Position numbers and translations under genes: made by a program. The notes under the pieces are model-generated. The model ran no database searches. It saw nothing but the letters and a program-made list of their open reading frames with translations, and was not told the origin of the DNA. This document shows positions 35,998-55,800 of a DNA stretch of 64,000 nucleotides, piece after piece (within the stretch, counting starts at the first letter, position 1; the number at the start of each line of letters is the position of its first letter). The DNA comes from Crambe crambe (Eukaryota > Porifera > Demospongiae > Poecilosclerida > Crambeidae). Location of the stretch: positions 8,191,753-8,255,752 of the forward strand of contig OZ004584.1 of NCBI GenBank assembly GCA_963924555.1, in the 5' to 3' direction.

Positions 35998-38141
35998 TCA
36001 GTTTCTGAGTTGGTCGATTCTCTCCAGGACTTGCCTCATTGCAGGTCTGTCTTGGTGGGTGTAGCTAGTACAGTCTTGTGCCAATGGGAACATGTCTGGA
36101 GTAGCATGGTGCACATCTCTCAGCATGGAGGGGAACTGGAGTCTGTCAGGAGGGAAGCGACACAGAGCCACCTCACACACCAGCACACCAAAGCTGTACA
36201 CGTCTATCTTGGCTGTCTGTCGGCTCCGGTCTTCCGTGCTCACCTCAGGGGCAGAGTACACAGCTGCTCCCTCGAAGGGGGTGGTGGCAAGGTGACTCAG
36301 GTTGGCCGATCCAAAGTCAGAAAGCTTGGCCTTCCACTGAGCCTCTGATCTTACCCCCTCCAAGAGGACGTTGGCACTGCTGACATCTCTGTGGATGATG
36401 GGGGTATGATGGGAGTGGAGGTAGGTGAGGGCTGATGCCACGTTCCTCAAGATGGGCACTTTACTTCTCTCCTCCAACACACGATCTTGGTAGGCAGAAC
36501 GTAAGGACCTGTCCAGTAGCTCAGTGACAATCAAAGGCCCCGCCCCTTCTGTGGTTAAGACGGCTCCAATCAGGAGGAGGAGGTTGGGATGGCGGACCTG
36601 AGCCATGATGCTGATCTCACGTCTCACCCTCCCCTCATTCTGTGGGGAGAGGATTTCTCGATGGAGACACTTTACTGCCACTCCTTCACCTCGAAATGTG
36701 CCTTGGGCCACGTAGCCCCACCCACCGGTCCCCAATAGGGTCTGTGAGATGTGGACATCTTCACGAGGGAGTTCCCACATATCCAGCAGTTGAGGGGTCA
36801 CTGTCTCTCCCCTCAATCCTGCCATAGCAATGTCAATACGAGCTGCAAGCTGACGTCGTTGGACCTGCTCCTCATTGAGTTGCTGTTGGTAGTGCTCCCT
36901 CATTTGTTGCAACTCCATTGCATGACGTTCTACAGTTTGTCTGGACTCATCGTTCCTTCTCCTCACCTCCCCCTGCAGTCTGACCACTGTCTCCCTCTCT
37001 TCCCTCACCTCCTGGTCCTTCCTCCTCACCTCCCCCTCCAGTCTGACCACTGTCTCCCTCTCCTCCCTCACTTCCTGGTCCTTCCTCCTCACCTCCCCCT
37101 GCAGTCTGTTCACCTGTTCTCTTTCTTGCCTCAGCTGCTGCTGGAGGTGGTGAGTTTCTTGTGTCTTCTCTCTCAGTTCTCTCTCCAGTTGTAAGATATG
37201 ATCTTGCAACTCACCACTTGACGTTGCACTAACAGAAGATGGTTGCTCCATCTTAACCAAAGACAGAAAAAGACCACATCCAGCATCACAAGTGAAGTAC
37301 CTAGTATCACCATAATGAGTTCCATCATTCTTCCCACGTCCACGGTACTGCTGGTCCTAATGTTGTTAATATCAGAGCAATCAAGACAAATTTTGTGGGG
37401 GAAACTAACAGGAGCACATCATGGTTATGTAGGAATGGAGTTTCTGGAAATCAGATTGTCCTATTCAGACTTATAAATAGATATTTTGTAAGGTGGGGTA
37501 ATTACGAGGGTGGGGCAATTCCGACACTGTAAAAAAAAAAAAGAAGTCAGAGAAATAAAGATGATCAAAAATGATGGAATAGCCCCGCCTTACTTTATGC
37601 ATATAATGTGCTTTTCTTACGTATGTGCAGGCAAGTATGGGGGAGGTACTGGTAGGCCTAGGGAGAAGGGAGGGATGCTTAGTACTAGCTAGTACATACA
37701 TACTGTGATCTCCACTCCAAATATATGACCAACATAATCAGTCTTCCCACACCACCTAATGATGGCAGTTGTGTACTGGTGCTGCTGTCCACCACCAGAG
37801 GAGCCACGCCCACTACCATCAGGTAGTCGTGCCAAAACAGTGTCCCCCACCTTGAGACCACACCCCCACTTCAGCTTCCCTGGAGTGCTGTAGACTGTGT
37901 AGCGGTCAGCATCAGAGTCAATGCCATCCAGAACCACACACTCTTCCTTACTCAATGCAGCCACCTCATCAGCACTACAACGTAGAGGGATAAGGTCACA
38001 GTAGGAACTATGAAGGAGAAGGCGATGGCTATGGTGCTTGTAGGAACCATCACTTCGCAATTGTGATAGACATCCACGAGAATAGCGATCTTTGTCTCTC
38101 AACAATATGTAAGAATGAGGTCCACTACTATTAACTCCCAT
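35998..38141 (-). CDS. CAP-Gly / coiled-coil / TKL-type protein kinase (copy B)
   Basis: Two exons, 38141-37704 and 37356-35998, phase 0, 597 aa. It has the same architecture as copy A. The CAP-Gly half in exon 2 reads QYRGRGKNDGTHYGDTRYFT, which contains the exact GKNDG signature, so this copy best shows the domain identity. The coiled coil is longer than in copy A because a 21-residue unit (VRRKDQEVREERETVVRLEG) is tandemly repeated. The kinase domain is nearly identical: GTGGWGYV, VAVK, HRDVSSANVLL, DFGSAN, APE. The 5' region starts 113 bp after the DOK stop on the same strand, leaving little room for a separate promoter. Both copies are uninterrupted, which suggests both are used. Confidence 0.87.
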
Positions 38142-38254
38142 TTCAACAAGCCACACCCACAAAACAACGACCCTTTACCAAACAAGGTACACAAAAGAGG
38201 CCATGCAACAATGTGTGCAGAACAGTAATTAGCATGTGATAGTCATGTGACAGG

Positions 38255-41200
38255 TCACGAGTCCACATAAGCTGGGTCGTTCTTTCTCCCATTGGTGTAT
38301 GCTGAATGCAGTGATGTCCCAGCAACCTTCTCTGCAAGATGGTCGTAAGCCGTATTGGCCAGACTGACCCCACCCCTTCCACTTCCATAACCACACCTAC
38401 TTGACGAATACGGACTGTAGCCAGAGGGACTAGCAGGTGAATAGGGAAGATCTGATGCACTCCCAATGGCTGAATCTCTGTTGGTGTGTCTACTAAAAGC
38501 TTGTATTCCTCCTTCCAGCTGAACCTGTGCCAGCGACGTCTTCCGAGACTTGTTGGTCTCCTCGAAACTCCGCCCCTTCTTCATATCGTTGAGTGTCATC
38601 TTGTGGGTGCTACCTGGGGAGCTTGAGGAACCGTCAATGTAGCATGGAGCAGAGTGTCGGGAAGGGTCCAAGCCATTCATGGCCACTCCTGAATCAAACT
38701 CAGAGTCCAGCCTTTTGCAACTTCCAGACATTTGTTCCAACGTCCTCCTAGTATGTTCAGGGGTGTTTTGGGGGTGGGGGGAGGGGCTACGGGAGAAACG
38801 GGGGGCAGGAGCCACAGTGTTTCGCCTACTGAAGTCCCCTGGAATTGGTCCGGAGAGACTAATGGCAGGTAGGGAAGGTCGACTACGAGCAAACTTGTTC
38901 AAGTCACTGAGGGAAAGAGCACCTCCGGACGTAGACAGACTCATAAGACCTGATTGTACTATCCGATCTCGACCGAGGGCAGGGAACTCCGGATGACCAT
39001 AGTGGGACTTCACCACGTAACTGTACAAGTACTGTGATTGGTCGCCTTCTTCCATGATGAGGTGTTCACGTAATGCGAGTTCGATGGTTCTCTTGTACTC
39101 CTGCACGATCTGATATGCTCTCTCGATGCCTGCAGCAATGGTGAAGAATTTGAAGTCCTCTCCTTCGTCATTACAACCACAAGTTTCAAACCAGATCACG
39201 TCTGAATCGATGACAATCTGGCAGCCAAAACGTCGTATTTTTTCAAAGGGGATAGTCATGACTGCAGTGCCGTTGGATGCCGAGATGACGTTCACTTTGA
39301 GAGGTGTGGTCACTTTGAGAATAGCTTCGGAAAGGACGGCACTTGGTTGGTCAGGGACAGTCACGTGGAAGGAGGTGCCATCTAATAGAAAAGAGAGAGA
39401 GTAAAATTATATTTATGTGAGACTACAGTACAGTAAAGGCATAATACAGTTTAGCCTCCTACCCATGCCAGCTTTTTTCGCAGGCCTGCATGGGTACAAG
39501 GTTAGGGCACAGTTATTTAAACTGACAGAAGACCTCCTACTCCACACAGCTAGCTACTGTTAGTAACTGTGAGAGGAGACTGAACTAAAACTAACCAACC
39601 ACTCTCCAGTCATCACATGGCCAATTGATGGCTGAGGATTGATACACGTACATAGCAAATAGATGGTGATTAAGATAAGATACACAAAAAATCTTCTAGG
39701 AATAACATCCAGTCATCCCCTCATGAAGACCCTAGACCCGACAACCATCATGTTGATGTTGTTGCATGGCTAAATATAGTCTATTTTTCACTACCTTGAT
39801 ACTTTCTCAATTCTTCACCAACTTTCAGACACAAGCAGACAGTAACACCCTGCAAACATATCAAACACTGCCTACTGATCCCTCCATGAGGTTGCTTTGA
39901 ATACTGGGTCAGGAACTACATGTATCTGTTCCTTCCTGTTTTTCACATTATTTCTTCTCTGTAACTCTACATAGTTTCACTCCTTCATAGGAAGTTAAGG
40001 TATTATTGAGGGTGGACAGCTGCGGTTGCTTGTTCCTTCCAAATAATGTGATTTGCAGGACAAGAAGAGATGTTTGGTAGTAATATATAATGTACTGGAG
40101 CAGACCACGGCAGGCACTAAGTGGGATGTACTAGCTCATTTAAGACAACACTTTGGGAACCTTCACCCTTGAAAAATCACCCCTCAGAGTTTAGGACAAC
40201 TATTATTTAACAGGACACTTATTTCCCCTATGCTATTTACATGACCTAGTAATAAATAAATTCAATATCACACAGAGCCACACCTGAACACATAACAGAA
40301 TCACCATCTGCCCCCGAGCATGTGACTGACTGACCGCACTTCCTTATAAGGATGGTTTCCACGACTACAGCCAGTCTAGTTTCTACAGCACCATCTGCTC
40401 ATTATCATAAACAACAACAAAAGCCCGAAAGAATGTTGATCGAGTCAGTAAAGCAGTAAAATTTAAATAAATCAAGTTTGAGCGATGCTTATATTCACTA
40501 TTGCCACTAACACCATTTGGCATGCATGGTATGTCAATGAAGTTAAATTTAATGGTGAAAGTGGATAAGCATACTGACATATTAGGTCTAAAGTACAGTG
40601 GCTCAAATCATAAAGAGGCGCACTAGCAACTATGCAAGGAGATAAAAGGTTTTAGTTCAACCCATGCCAAGTTTTTGCCTAGTTTCCAGAGTACTTTACT
40701 TTATTCTAATGAGTAGTGGCTGCAGGGTATGCCCTCAGGGTTCACAGACATAACAGCAAGGGCTGTGTCTTGTGCAAGTATCATTCCAATGTGAGGCTGG
40801 GCTTGTCTCCACTCCTAACAAAGTTAAACCTTGTGAGAAAACATTCAGTCATTCGATCAACCACATCTACCCTTTTGAAGCCATTACACACCATCTTCAT
40901 GTCCGTTCCATTGTGCCAAGATTTGAAACAGTCATCACACACATCCCAATACTTCATAGCAGCACAAAAAAAACAGTAATTGATGGGGGGGAGTTTATTA
41001 CACAATCTTTTCACTATAATACCTCCTGTGGCCCCAAAGTCATTGCATTGTTATCCCTTTCTACAGTGAACTCTAGAGAAAGAGAGAGGGAGACTTGTAG
41101 GAACCAGGATGTACCATTGCAATTGACAATGACAAGGCAGGAAAGGGAGAGACAACATTGCTCAATATCTATTTCCAGTGGAGAGGAAATGGCCATTTAA

Positions 41201-41780
41201 TAAGTCAGCTGTAACTTTACTGGGTTCACCTAATATAGATACAACACCATGCTCCGATCATATGCAAGTATTCCTTTGATAACATTGGGAGTATGATAAC
41301 CTGCAAAGAGGTGACTAATGCCTTCCATGCCTTTGTTAGATGGAAGTAGGCAGGAAAAACCTTTGCCCTTAAAGACAGGAAATTATTGAGGACAAGAAAT
41401 TAATACTTTTACCTCAAAAAACTACAACCACTCCACTATCTGTCAGATCAGATTATATTATAAAAATGCCACATTGAACATCAGCCTAATTACCTTTGGA
41501 ACAGCACTCTAAGAGTTTGGCCACCCATATGGCTTTCCCCCGCTTATCCGGACTCTTGAATACAAATTTCCGCTCTCCCGTCTCCAAAGAGAAGACATTT
41601 TCCTTTGACTTGTTGTGGACAGGGTTGACGCTCTTGATTTGGTGGATGTCAATGGAGCCTTTCTTCTCTTTCTTCTCACAGTCTGTGTAGTAGGAGAAGT
41701 TGCAGGTACTCGGGTCAAGCGAGTTGTGTAGAGACAGCACAAACCATCTTTTCTTCCAGTTCTGCAAGGGGGAAGAGGGG

Positions 41781-41864
<84 letters not shown>

Positions 41865-44675
41865 ACAGCTGGAGATACCTACATATTATTCAGTTCACAC
41901 TGACATAGCATTCTCCCATTTACACAAAAGCGGTCAAAGTCAAGTGGTAGCCAAATGTCACTCCTCTCTCCCCCCACTGACCAGGTGCTCTTATTGAGGT
42001 TAATTACGAAAGAGGTAAACGCTCAATTTTTCCAAATGAAATTCCTTTTTTTCACTCCCCCTTAGCCATATGCATATACACTCAGTTTTGCTTTGCTAAA
42101 AATTAAAAAAAGAAAAGAAAAAAAAAAGATGCATATACAAGGTACATCACCATGGTATCCTTGTTTGTGCCCAGGCCCGCATGAACTTGCAGATAAGACC
42201 TAATGTTTTTCTGGGAAAATTTGTCACTGGATAAACAGGCTCCATGTTATTGTGTTATTCTTCAGGGAACAAAGAGCGAGTATGTCCAAGCTGTATGTGG
42301 TATAGAGTATGTTAAGTTCTATGTGGCATGTTCTAGTGTGTCAAGTTCTATGTGGCATAGTGTACAGCAGATTGCAGTGATCTTGCAATACAAATCCAGA
42401 ACAGCCAAAATCAAAAATTTACATAGCCTCCTTTCAAGTAGCCCAACTCCAAAGCCATTTGAAAGGAGACTATGTAAATTTTGGTTTTGCTGTTCTGGAT
42501 TTCATGTTGCAAGATCACTGCAATCTGTTGTACCTTTGCCTTGCAAAAGCCAGAGGTCTTTAAACCACAGTTGACACAAACCTTTTGTTCTACTGAGTCA
42601 CAGAGTACATAGACAATACTTCGACTTGTTCCCGTTTAATAGAAATCCTGCTAAAACGATGAATATCATTAACTGACGCATTATGACGTTTTGACGCGTG
42701 GTAGCTATAACAACCATAATTATAACGGGATCGGGAGGCCATTTTCTTTGCGTGAGATGTGTTGCTATGACAATTAAACAAGACAACGTCATTTTACGAC
42801 ACTAAAACGTCATAATTTTACGTAACTAAAAAATTTAGGCCTGGAACAAGTGCCTGGGGCTGGCTGCGCCAGACTAGCCAGTAGGAAGCAAAATTTTAGT
42901 GGTCAGGCCAGGATGTGGGTGTGGTTACACAATGTGTTACTTCATTTATTATCAATGTTCACTTGTGTGCAGGGCTGGATCCAGGATTTTGTTGCAGGAC
43001 TAAGAGCTTAAACACTGGACCATGAAGGAAGGAGCATAGTTATTTGGAGGACCCATGTGGGCCGTTCACTGGTACTCAGACTCAAAGTGACACATGTAAG
43101 GTCACACCTCAAATCACAGCACTGAGTTATCTAATGTGTGTGACCTTGAAAATGTAAGCCAAAGATATCTTCGAAGTGATACATGCAAGGTCACAGGTAT
43201 GATTGTTCAGGAAATCACAGTTAGTATGCACAAAGTTATCCAATGTGTGACCTTAAAAGTGAAAGCCAGAATGGATGTGTCATAATATTCTTTCTTTGAC
43301 CGTAGCCATAGTAACCACATTAGTTCCTAGCTAGTTTAGTTAGCCCACACATGTAACATGTTCTCTCTTCTAATTACACTACTTTAGAGGAGAAACACAA
43401 GTTCTCAAAGAAAAATAGACATGGCTAAGCAAGTAGCTAGGCATGGTCAAATTGCATTTTCATTTTCATTTTCTAATAGCTTGGGAAAAAAGGGGGTGTT
43501 GCAATCCCCTCAACCCCACCCCTGGTGTGTTAATAAAATAAGGGTCAAAGGTTAACTTAGCCTTAAAAGTGGTCATGGCCTGACCGGTTGCTACAGGCCT
43601 GTATATTCACTTGATTATTTGATCATTCAATTAATTTATAATGTTCTGACAAAAGGCAAGGTGTATGGTTCAAAGAAAAAGGCGAGATGCATGGTTTAAA
43701 GAAAAAGGCGAGATGCATGGTTCAAAGAAAAAGGCGAGATGCATGGTCCAAAGAAAAAAAAAGGTGCAAGGTTCAAAGGAAAGGCAAGGTGCATGGTATT
43801 AGTAAGTAATACTTTGCCTGGCCTGTGGCTCAGCCTGATGGTTAGAGAACAAGGCCACTGTGTTTGAGAGTTTATTTATCAAGCTGCTATTGGATACGAG
43901 TTCATGCATTGGCTGCTGGATATGACTCCATGCATTGTTGACTCTGAACTAGTCCTATGTGGGCAAGTTTAGCTTCACTAGTGTTAGGCTACGATGATCT
44001 GTCAGATGACCTCCCGTCAGCTGAACATCACAATATCATGTTCACGTGTCCCTTCCCTTCAATTCCTTCCTAAACTGGTCCCTTCCTGGTAACCAAGTGC
44101 CAATATGATGTCTCCCTACATATTGCATTAGTTCCATCATTTTTCACGATCAAATTATATTCATTCTCTATAATTTGGCAACCTTCATGCTTACATGGTA
44201 TCTAACTGGGAGCGGAAAGATCTTAAGCCATGATGTGGACTGATCTATTTTTTTGAGAATTGACGATTGCGTCATATATTATGGTAGAGCTGATTACTGT
44301 AGATTTAATGGTATGCCACCTTACTGCTTCTTAATTAGTGAAGGTGAGGGCGGAAGATCGCATCAAATATACAGCACCTGACCTGGAGCTCAGCTAATCT
44401 AGCAAGACAGAGGACAGGTGCCATGCATGGGTAATGTCATGATATGAGTGTTCCCTACGTGCATGCTTGCATGTACAAGCGGAACATGAATGCCCCCAGG
44501 CCAATTATGCTTCCTGGCTATTATTTTTATGTAGCTCGCTAATACTATTATTCATGATACATTGTCCGCACAACTATGTTTAATAACAGCATACCATGAA
44601 GAATTTGTCCAGTGGAGGTGTCTTGAAGAGGTAGCCCTCGTGAATAATCACACTGTTCGAGTCAGCGTGTTGCAT
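38255..44675 (-). CDS. DOK-family adaptor (PH + IRS-type PTB), intact copy
   Basis: Three exons: 44675-44595, 41761-41494 and 39381-38255 (TGA). Phases 0 and 1 agree; 491 aa. The PH domain spans about residues 8-115: IIHEGYLFKTPPLDKFF from exon 1, then NWKKRWFVLS, SYYTDCEKKEKKGSIDI and GKAIWVAKLLECC. The IRS-type PTB spans about 118-225: FHVTVPDQ, AVMTIPFEKIRRFG, WFETCG, GIERAYQIVQEY. The Ser/Pro-rich tail carries scattered tyrosines (YSPASPSGYSPYSSSRCGYG, NTAYDHL, PAYVDS) that could be kinase targets. DOK proteins dock at the membrane and link receptor tyrosine kinases to RasGAP, Crk or Nck. Introns are 2.1 and 2.8 kb. Exon 3 was duplicated and broken at 32902-34078. Confidence 0.92.
39516..41493 (-). 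other. DOK intron 2, unique part
   Basis: About 2 kb of AT-rich intron beyond the duplication edge. No exon, RNA gene or clear element found; the open frames near 40716-41200 on both strands lack splice, codon or homology support. Confidence 0.5.
41784..41862. repeat. (AG)n microsatellite upstream of the DOK PH exon
   Basis: A pure AG run of about 78 bp. Read on the DOK strand it is a CT tract ending about 22 bp before the acceptor of the exon at 41761. Confidence 0.95.
42362..42533. repeat. 172-nt foldback with about 75-bp arms in DOK intron 1
   Basis: The left arm starts GTACAGCAGATTGCAGTGAT. The right arm ends with its near-perfect reverse complement. The arms pair over about 75 positions with roughly eight mismatches or bulges, leaving a loop of about 21 nt around 42439-42459. 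It could be a foldback MITE or a long hairpin RNA precursor. It is preceded by a short AAGTTCTATGTGGCAT direct repeat. Confidence 0.85.
42960..43005. repeat. Fragment of GGATCCAGGATT-type interspersed repeat
   Basis: GGCTGGATCCAGGATTTTG resembles the filler at 34206-34284. Only a fragment is visible, so the family is unknown. Confidence 0.35.
43089..43260. repeat. Interspersed repeat family 2, two adjacent copies
   Basis: Each copy runs from ACATG-AAGGTCACA through a CACTGAGTTATCTAATGTGT-like core to TGTGACCTT, so the ends are inverted. The two copies lie head to tail, about 95-100 bp apart. A third, inverted copy lies at 54543-54590. Confidence 0.65.
43639..43800. repeat. Minisatellite, 26-bp unit
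   Basis: About six units of AAAGAAAAAGGCGAGATGCA plus TGGTTC in DOK intron 1. The outer units are diverged (AGGCAAGGTG) and the middle ones nearly identical. Confidence 0.9.
43812..43900 (+). mobile_element. Possible tRNA-derived SINE head
   Basis: TGGCTCAGCCTGATGGTTAG resembles a tRNA-type pol III A box, but no good B box follows. A weak candidate only; a similar GTGGCGTGGCTGAGCAGCTC occurs at 46971. Confidence 0.25.
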
Positions 44676-44871
44676 CTTGAACCGTATGATCGATACTGCA
44701 CTGCAAGAACGTTAAAACACTCTGGAGAAGAGCAAGTTGATGTAGAGAAGCAAGTCGCTTTGGAGAAACTAATAGTCTTTGACACCAACTTTGCAAACTT
44801 ACTGAATTGACAAAAACAATTTAGAGGCTGATTCTATCTGCAAATTAAATTTATAAGGTGGGATTTATCAA

Positions 44872-44883
44872 TGCGCATGCGCA
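44872..44883. promoter_or_regulatory. NRF1-type palindromic site upstream of DOK
   Basis: TGCGCATGCGCA is a perfect match to the NRF1 consensus and a perfect palindrome. It lies about 200 bp upstream of the DOK start codon (44675) and just past the MIOS stop, in AT-rich DNA where such a CpG string is not expected. Probable DOK promoter element. Confidence 0.6.
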
Positions 44884-44965
44884 ATACCCGAAAATGCATT
44901 AAACACAAAAATTGCACAGACGTAGACACAAAAATATTTCATTAAAATATTATTGGTGCTTGGTC

Positions 44966-52483
<7,518 letters not shown>

Positions 52484-52804
52484 GTCTGGGCAGTCAGCTT
52501 ACTAGTAGACAGCCAGCCTCAGCTAGCTAAGTTTAAAACTCGCACAGTAGAATGCTTAACCTCTGAACCATAGCACAGCCAGCAGCTTCAAGTCTGCAGC
52601 AACATGAACAGTCAGGTGAAAGTTCTATTTAATGCCCACTTCCCAAATTTGGACTGTGAATAATAATAGCATTCATGGCTTTAATGACCCGTTTGTGTTC
52701 GAAGGGGCAGTTTGTTTTATGCTGTGCTTTGTTATCGAGGAACTGAAAGAAAGGATCGAGTTAGTTGGCGCTAAATACTATCACGAGGCTGCGTTGAATT
52801 AGCT
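52484..52804. promoter_or_regulatory. Divergent promoter region, MIOS / NOSTRIN
   Basis: The 321 bp between the start codons of two oppositely directed genes must hold both transcription start regions. No clear TATA or CpG motif is visible. Confidence 0.5.
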
Positions 52805-55800
52805 ATGGCTTGTCACTTTCAAGACTACTTTTGGGTGAGTAGCTATAAAAGTGAGAATGGGAGGGGATCGGTCAGACAGCTTGTTCTTGACCTTTGCATC
52901 ACTTTGTAACACACCTCTTAAGTTAGTGGTGAAGCAGAACTTGCTCTGTGTGTGTGATATAGTGAAGGGAGGGCTTTGATACTTTGGCTACCCTGGTGAA
53001 ACGCATCTAGCAAGCACCACATAGGAATTTACCAAAATAATAACCATGGACCTTGTTGTCGCAACATCACCTTTGAAACCAAATCATCACAAGGTTTGTT
53101 TTTTTAAAAACTCATCCGAGCTAGCTATAATGTGGCTCTTGTATTTATCCTGGGATCCCCATGTGCTGCCAAATTCCCAATGGATGGATTTTGGCTGGTG
53201 TTGAACTAGCACAAAAAAGAGTAGTGTAACTTGTACCAGAATTATCAGCCATTTGGCGACTATAATTTTCAGGTTGAAGCAGTTGTTGCCACAATGTTGT
53301 TGTTGTTGTCACAATGTTGTTGTTGTTGTTGTTATTTTTGTTTTGTTTTTCGAGCCATGTGTGTTATAGTAAAGATGGGACACACCCCTTATCACATAAT
53401 CTTCTCCTTTCTCTCCCAAGTTTTAGAGGGAAAAATAATTTCTTGGTAATCCAGAGCGTTGTTATGGTAGTTGCATATATGAAGTAAGGAATGTTGCCTG
53501 GGTGATAGTCAGCTTGCACCCCCTATATCCTGGCAGGGAGTATGTCCAAAAACATGGAACTGAAATAACAGCTGACTCTTAGTATGTCTTTCCCTAGGAA
53601 ACTTGACTTGTGTACGACATGTGATTGCTCCTGCCTGCTTCTTTATTATTAGAAATACACTAAACTTTTTGTGAGCTTAAAAGTAAACTTTCAATCTCCT
53701 CATAATATGTGTACATAAGTGATGTTGTTCGATCAAATTTTAAATTGTTGTTGTTTTTGTTTGTTGATATAGGAAGGGAATGGATTTGAGGAACTGCACC
53801 GCCATATGAAAAATGGGACAGATTTTTGCAAGGAATTTGAAAGTGTATTATCAGACAGGTATGTTGAGGTATGCTACGTTGAGGTATGCTACGTCATGAA
53901 TATGAGGTATGGTATGTTGTTTCCTTGTCGCATGCTAGCTACATCGTCGTGTAGCATGAAAGGCATCAAGTGAATAAGTATTTAAAATGATCTTGAGAAG
54001 GGATGGGGATATTGCACAGTCCTTATAAATAGTTCTTTGTTGAGCCTGGAGGCCCATGTGTAAAGTCGGGTGTAGACAATAAGACTATAGATGGCATAAG
54101 TCTAGACAATATAAGAATAACTTTCTCTTGACTAGAAGGATTTGATAATTTATGTCCATCACAATTTAGGATAGCCCGTTATTATTATTATCCTGAAGTG
54201 AGTACTCTATCCTTGTTTCCTAATATGGTACCCAATAGGAGCCTTCCAAAACTTATATAATGCAAACTCTATTACATCAACCCATTACATCACTGTCTTG
54301 AAATGGAACCTACATGTCTTGTCTTCCATCATTATTATACTTGGAACAGAAGCCTTAGACTAGTGGAATAGACTTGTAAAAGTGTTGATGCTGTGGCAAT
54401 GGGTGGACTGTCTGGGTTAAATAGGGCATAAACATTAGCAGCAGTTAATCTTACCTGTTGCAGGTACCTCATGTGCCTCTACGCATGCATGTATGCCACA
54501 TGCATATATATGCACCTGTCACATGTACTGTGATTGCATTTTTAAGGTCACACATTAGATAACTCAGTGCATAGATTACTTAATAATCACACCTTCGACC
54601 TTTCTCGTGTCACTTCGGAGTTTTGGGGGTCCCCTTTCCCTATACTCAACCATACTTGCATGCAGGGCGGATGTTGAGAATACTTACGTGAAAGGTCTCC
54701 ACAAAATCGTCAAGAAGGCCAAGCAGAGCAGCAAGCGCTGTGTCAGCACAATGGAGCCAGCCTGGACCAACTTTGTGGCCCTGCTGGAGACGGAGGAAGA
54801 GGCACATCGAACCCTGGCTGCTGCCCTCTCCACAGAGTGTGCCAAGATCCTCAAGGCCTTCACAGAACAGCAAATCAAGCAGAGAGAACCAGTGAGGAGA
54901 GGGGGGTGGGGCTGATTATGAAGGGGTGGAGGTCGATTACAATGGGAGGAGAGAGTGATAATATTAATGTGAGTTTTTTGTTGTTGTTTTTTGCTGTGCA
55001 GTTGGAGTCAGCAGTGGACAAACAGCATAAGCATCACATGGAAAAACAAAGCAAGCAGATGAAAGTAAGTTATTCTATCTACTCCCCTATTCTATGGTGT
55101 CAACAATACTGGATAGTTTTAGACGCTACAGTGAACATTATTGTATCCAAACACCATATGGATGGGCCCCACTCACGCTGCGAGTTGTACACATCAGCAT
55201 TGGCTTTATGAGTGTAGATTTAGCTTCAAAATGTATACTAACTTGTGTTTGTAAATGCAATATCTATAAGTGCCGCACTACTAACAGGAATTATTATTCT
55301 GAAAATGTATGTTAGCTTGCTTCAAAATTTTAGTAGTACAACCAGTTATAATTTATTATGGAAGGCAAAGTGAAGATGTTCACATTGAATGTTTTATAAC
55401 ACCACATTGTTTTACATTATGCACCAAAGACAATGACACAGCTAAGCACGATTTCACCTCTGTATTGATTTTTCTTTTGCCTTTTCCAGAACAAACGTGC
55501 GGCCTTTAAGACATGTCGGGACCTTGAAGGGAGCTGGGACCAGCTTAGAGACGTTAAAGGAGGGCGTAGTGGGACGGATAAGGAGGTGCTGAAGTTGGAG
55601 AAGTCTTGTCGGAAGTTGGAAGAGGCATTGATGAAGGCAGACAGAGAGTATAAAGATTCGAATCTGAAGACAGAACAGAGTAGATTAGGCTGGGAAGCTG
55701 CCGTGTACCAGTGTTGTAAGGTAGGTCATTATAGGGGAGGGGCTGGAAGGAGGGATGGTACAAAGGGGAGTGGCTGTATGAAGGGAGTGGCACTTTGAGA

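Larger units (their letters stand above)
34285..39515. repeat. Tandem segmental duplication, copy B
   Basis: Second copy. It lacks about 2.07 kb relative to copy A (equivalent to 27262-29333, removing the Acl4 5' exons, the CA microsatellite, the divergent promoter and the CIR1 5' exons). The junction at about 34641 falls inside a family-1 MITE. The right end merges with the unique DOK intron 2. Confidence 0.93.

Noticed and set aside
40716-41200. Frame of 142 aa in DOK intron 2 as a zinc-finger-like gene
   Set aside because: Composition is irregular, no complete finger is present, and frames on both strands are equally long.
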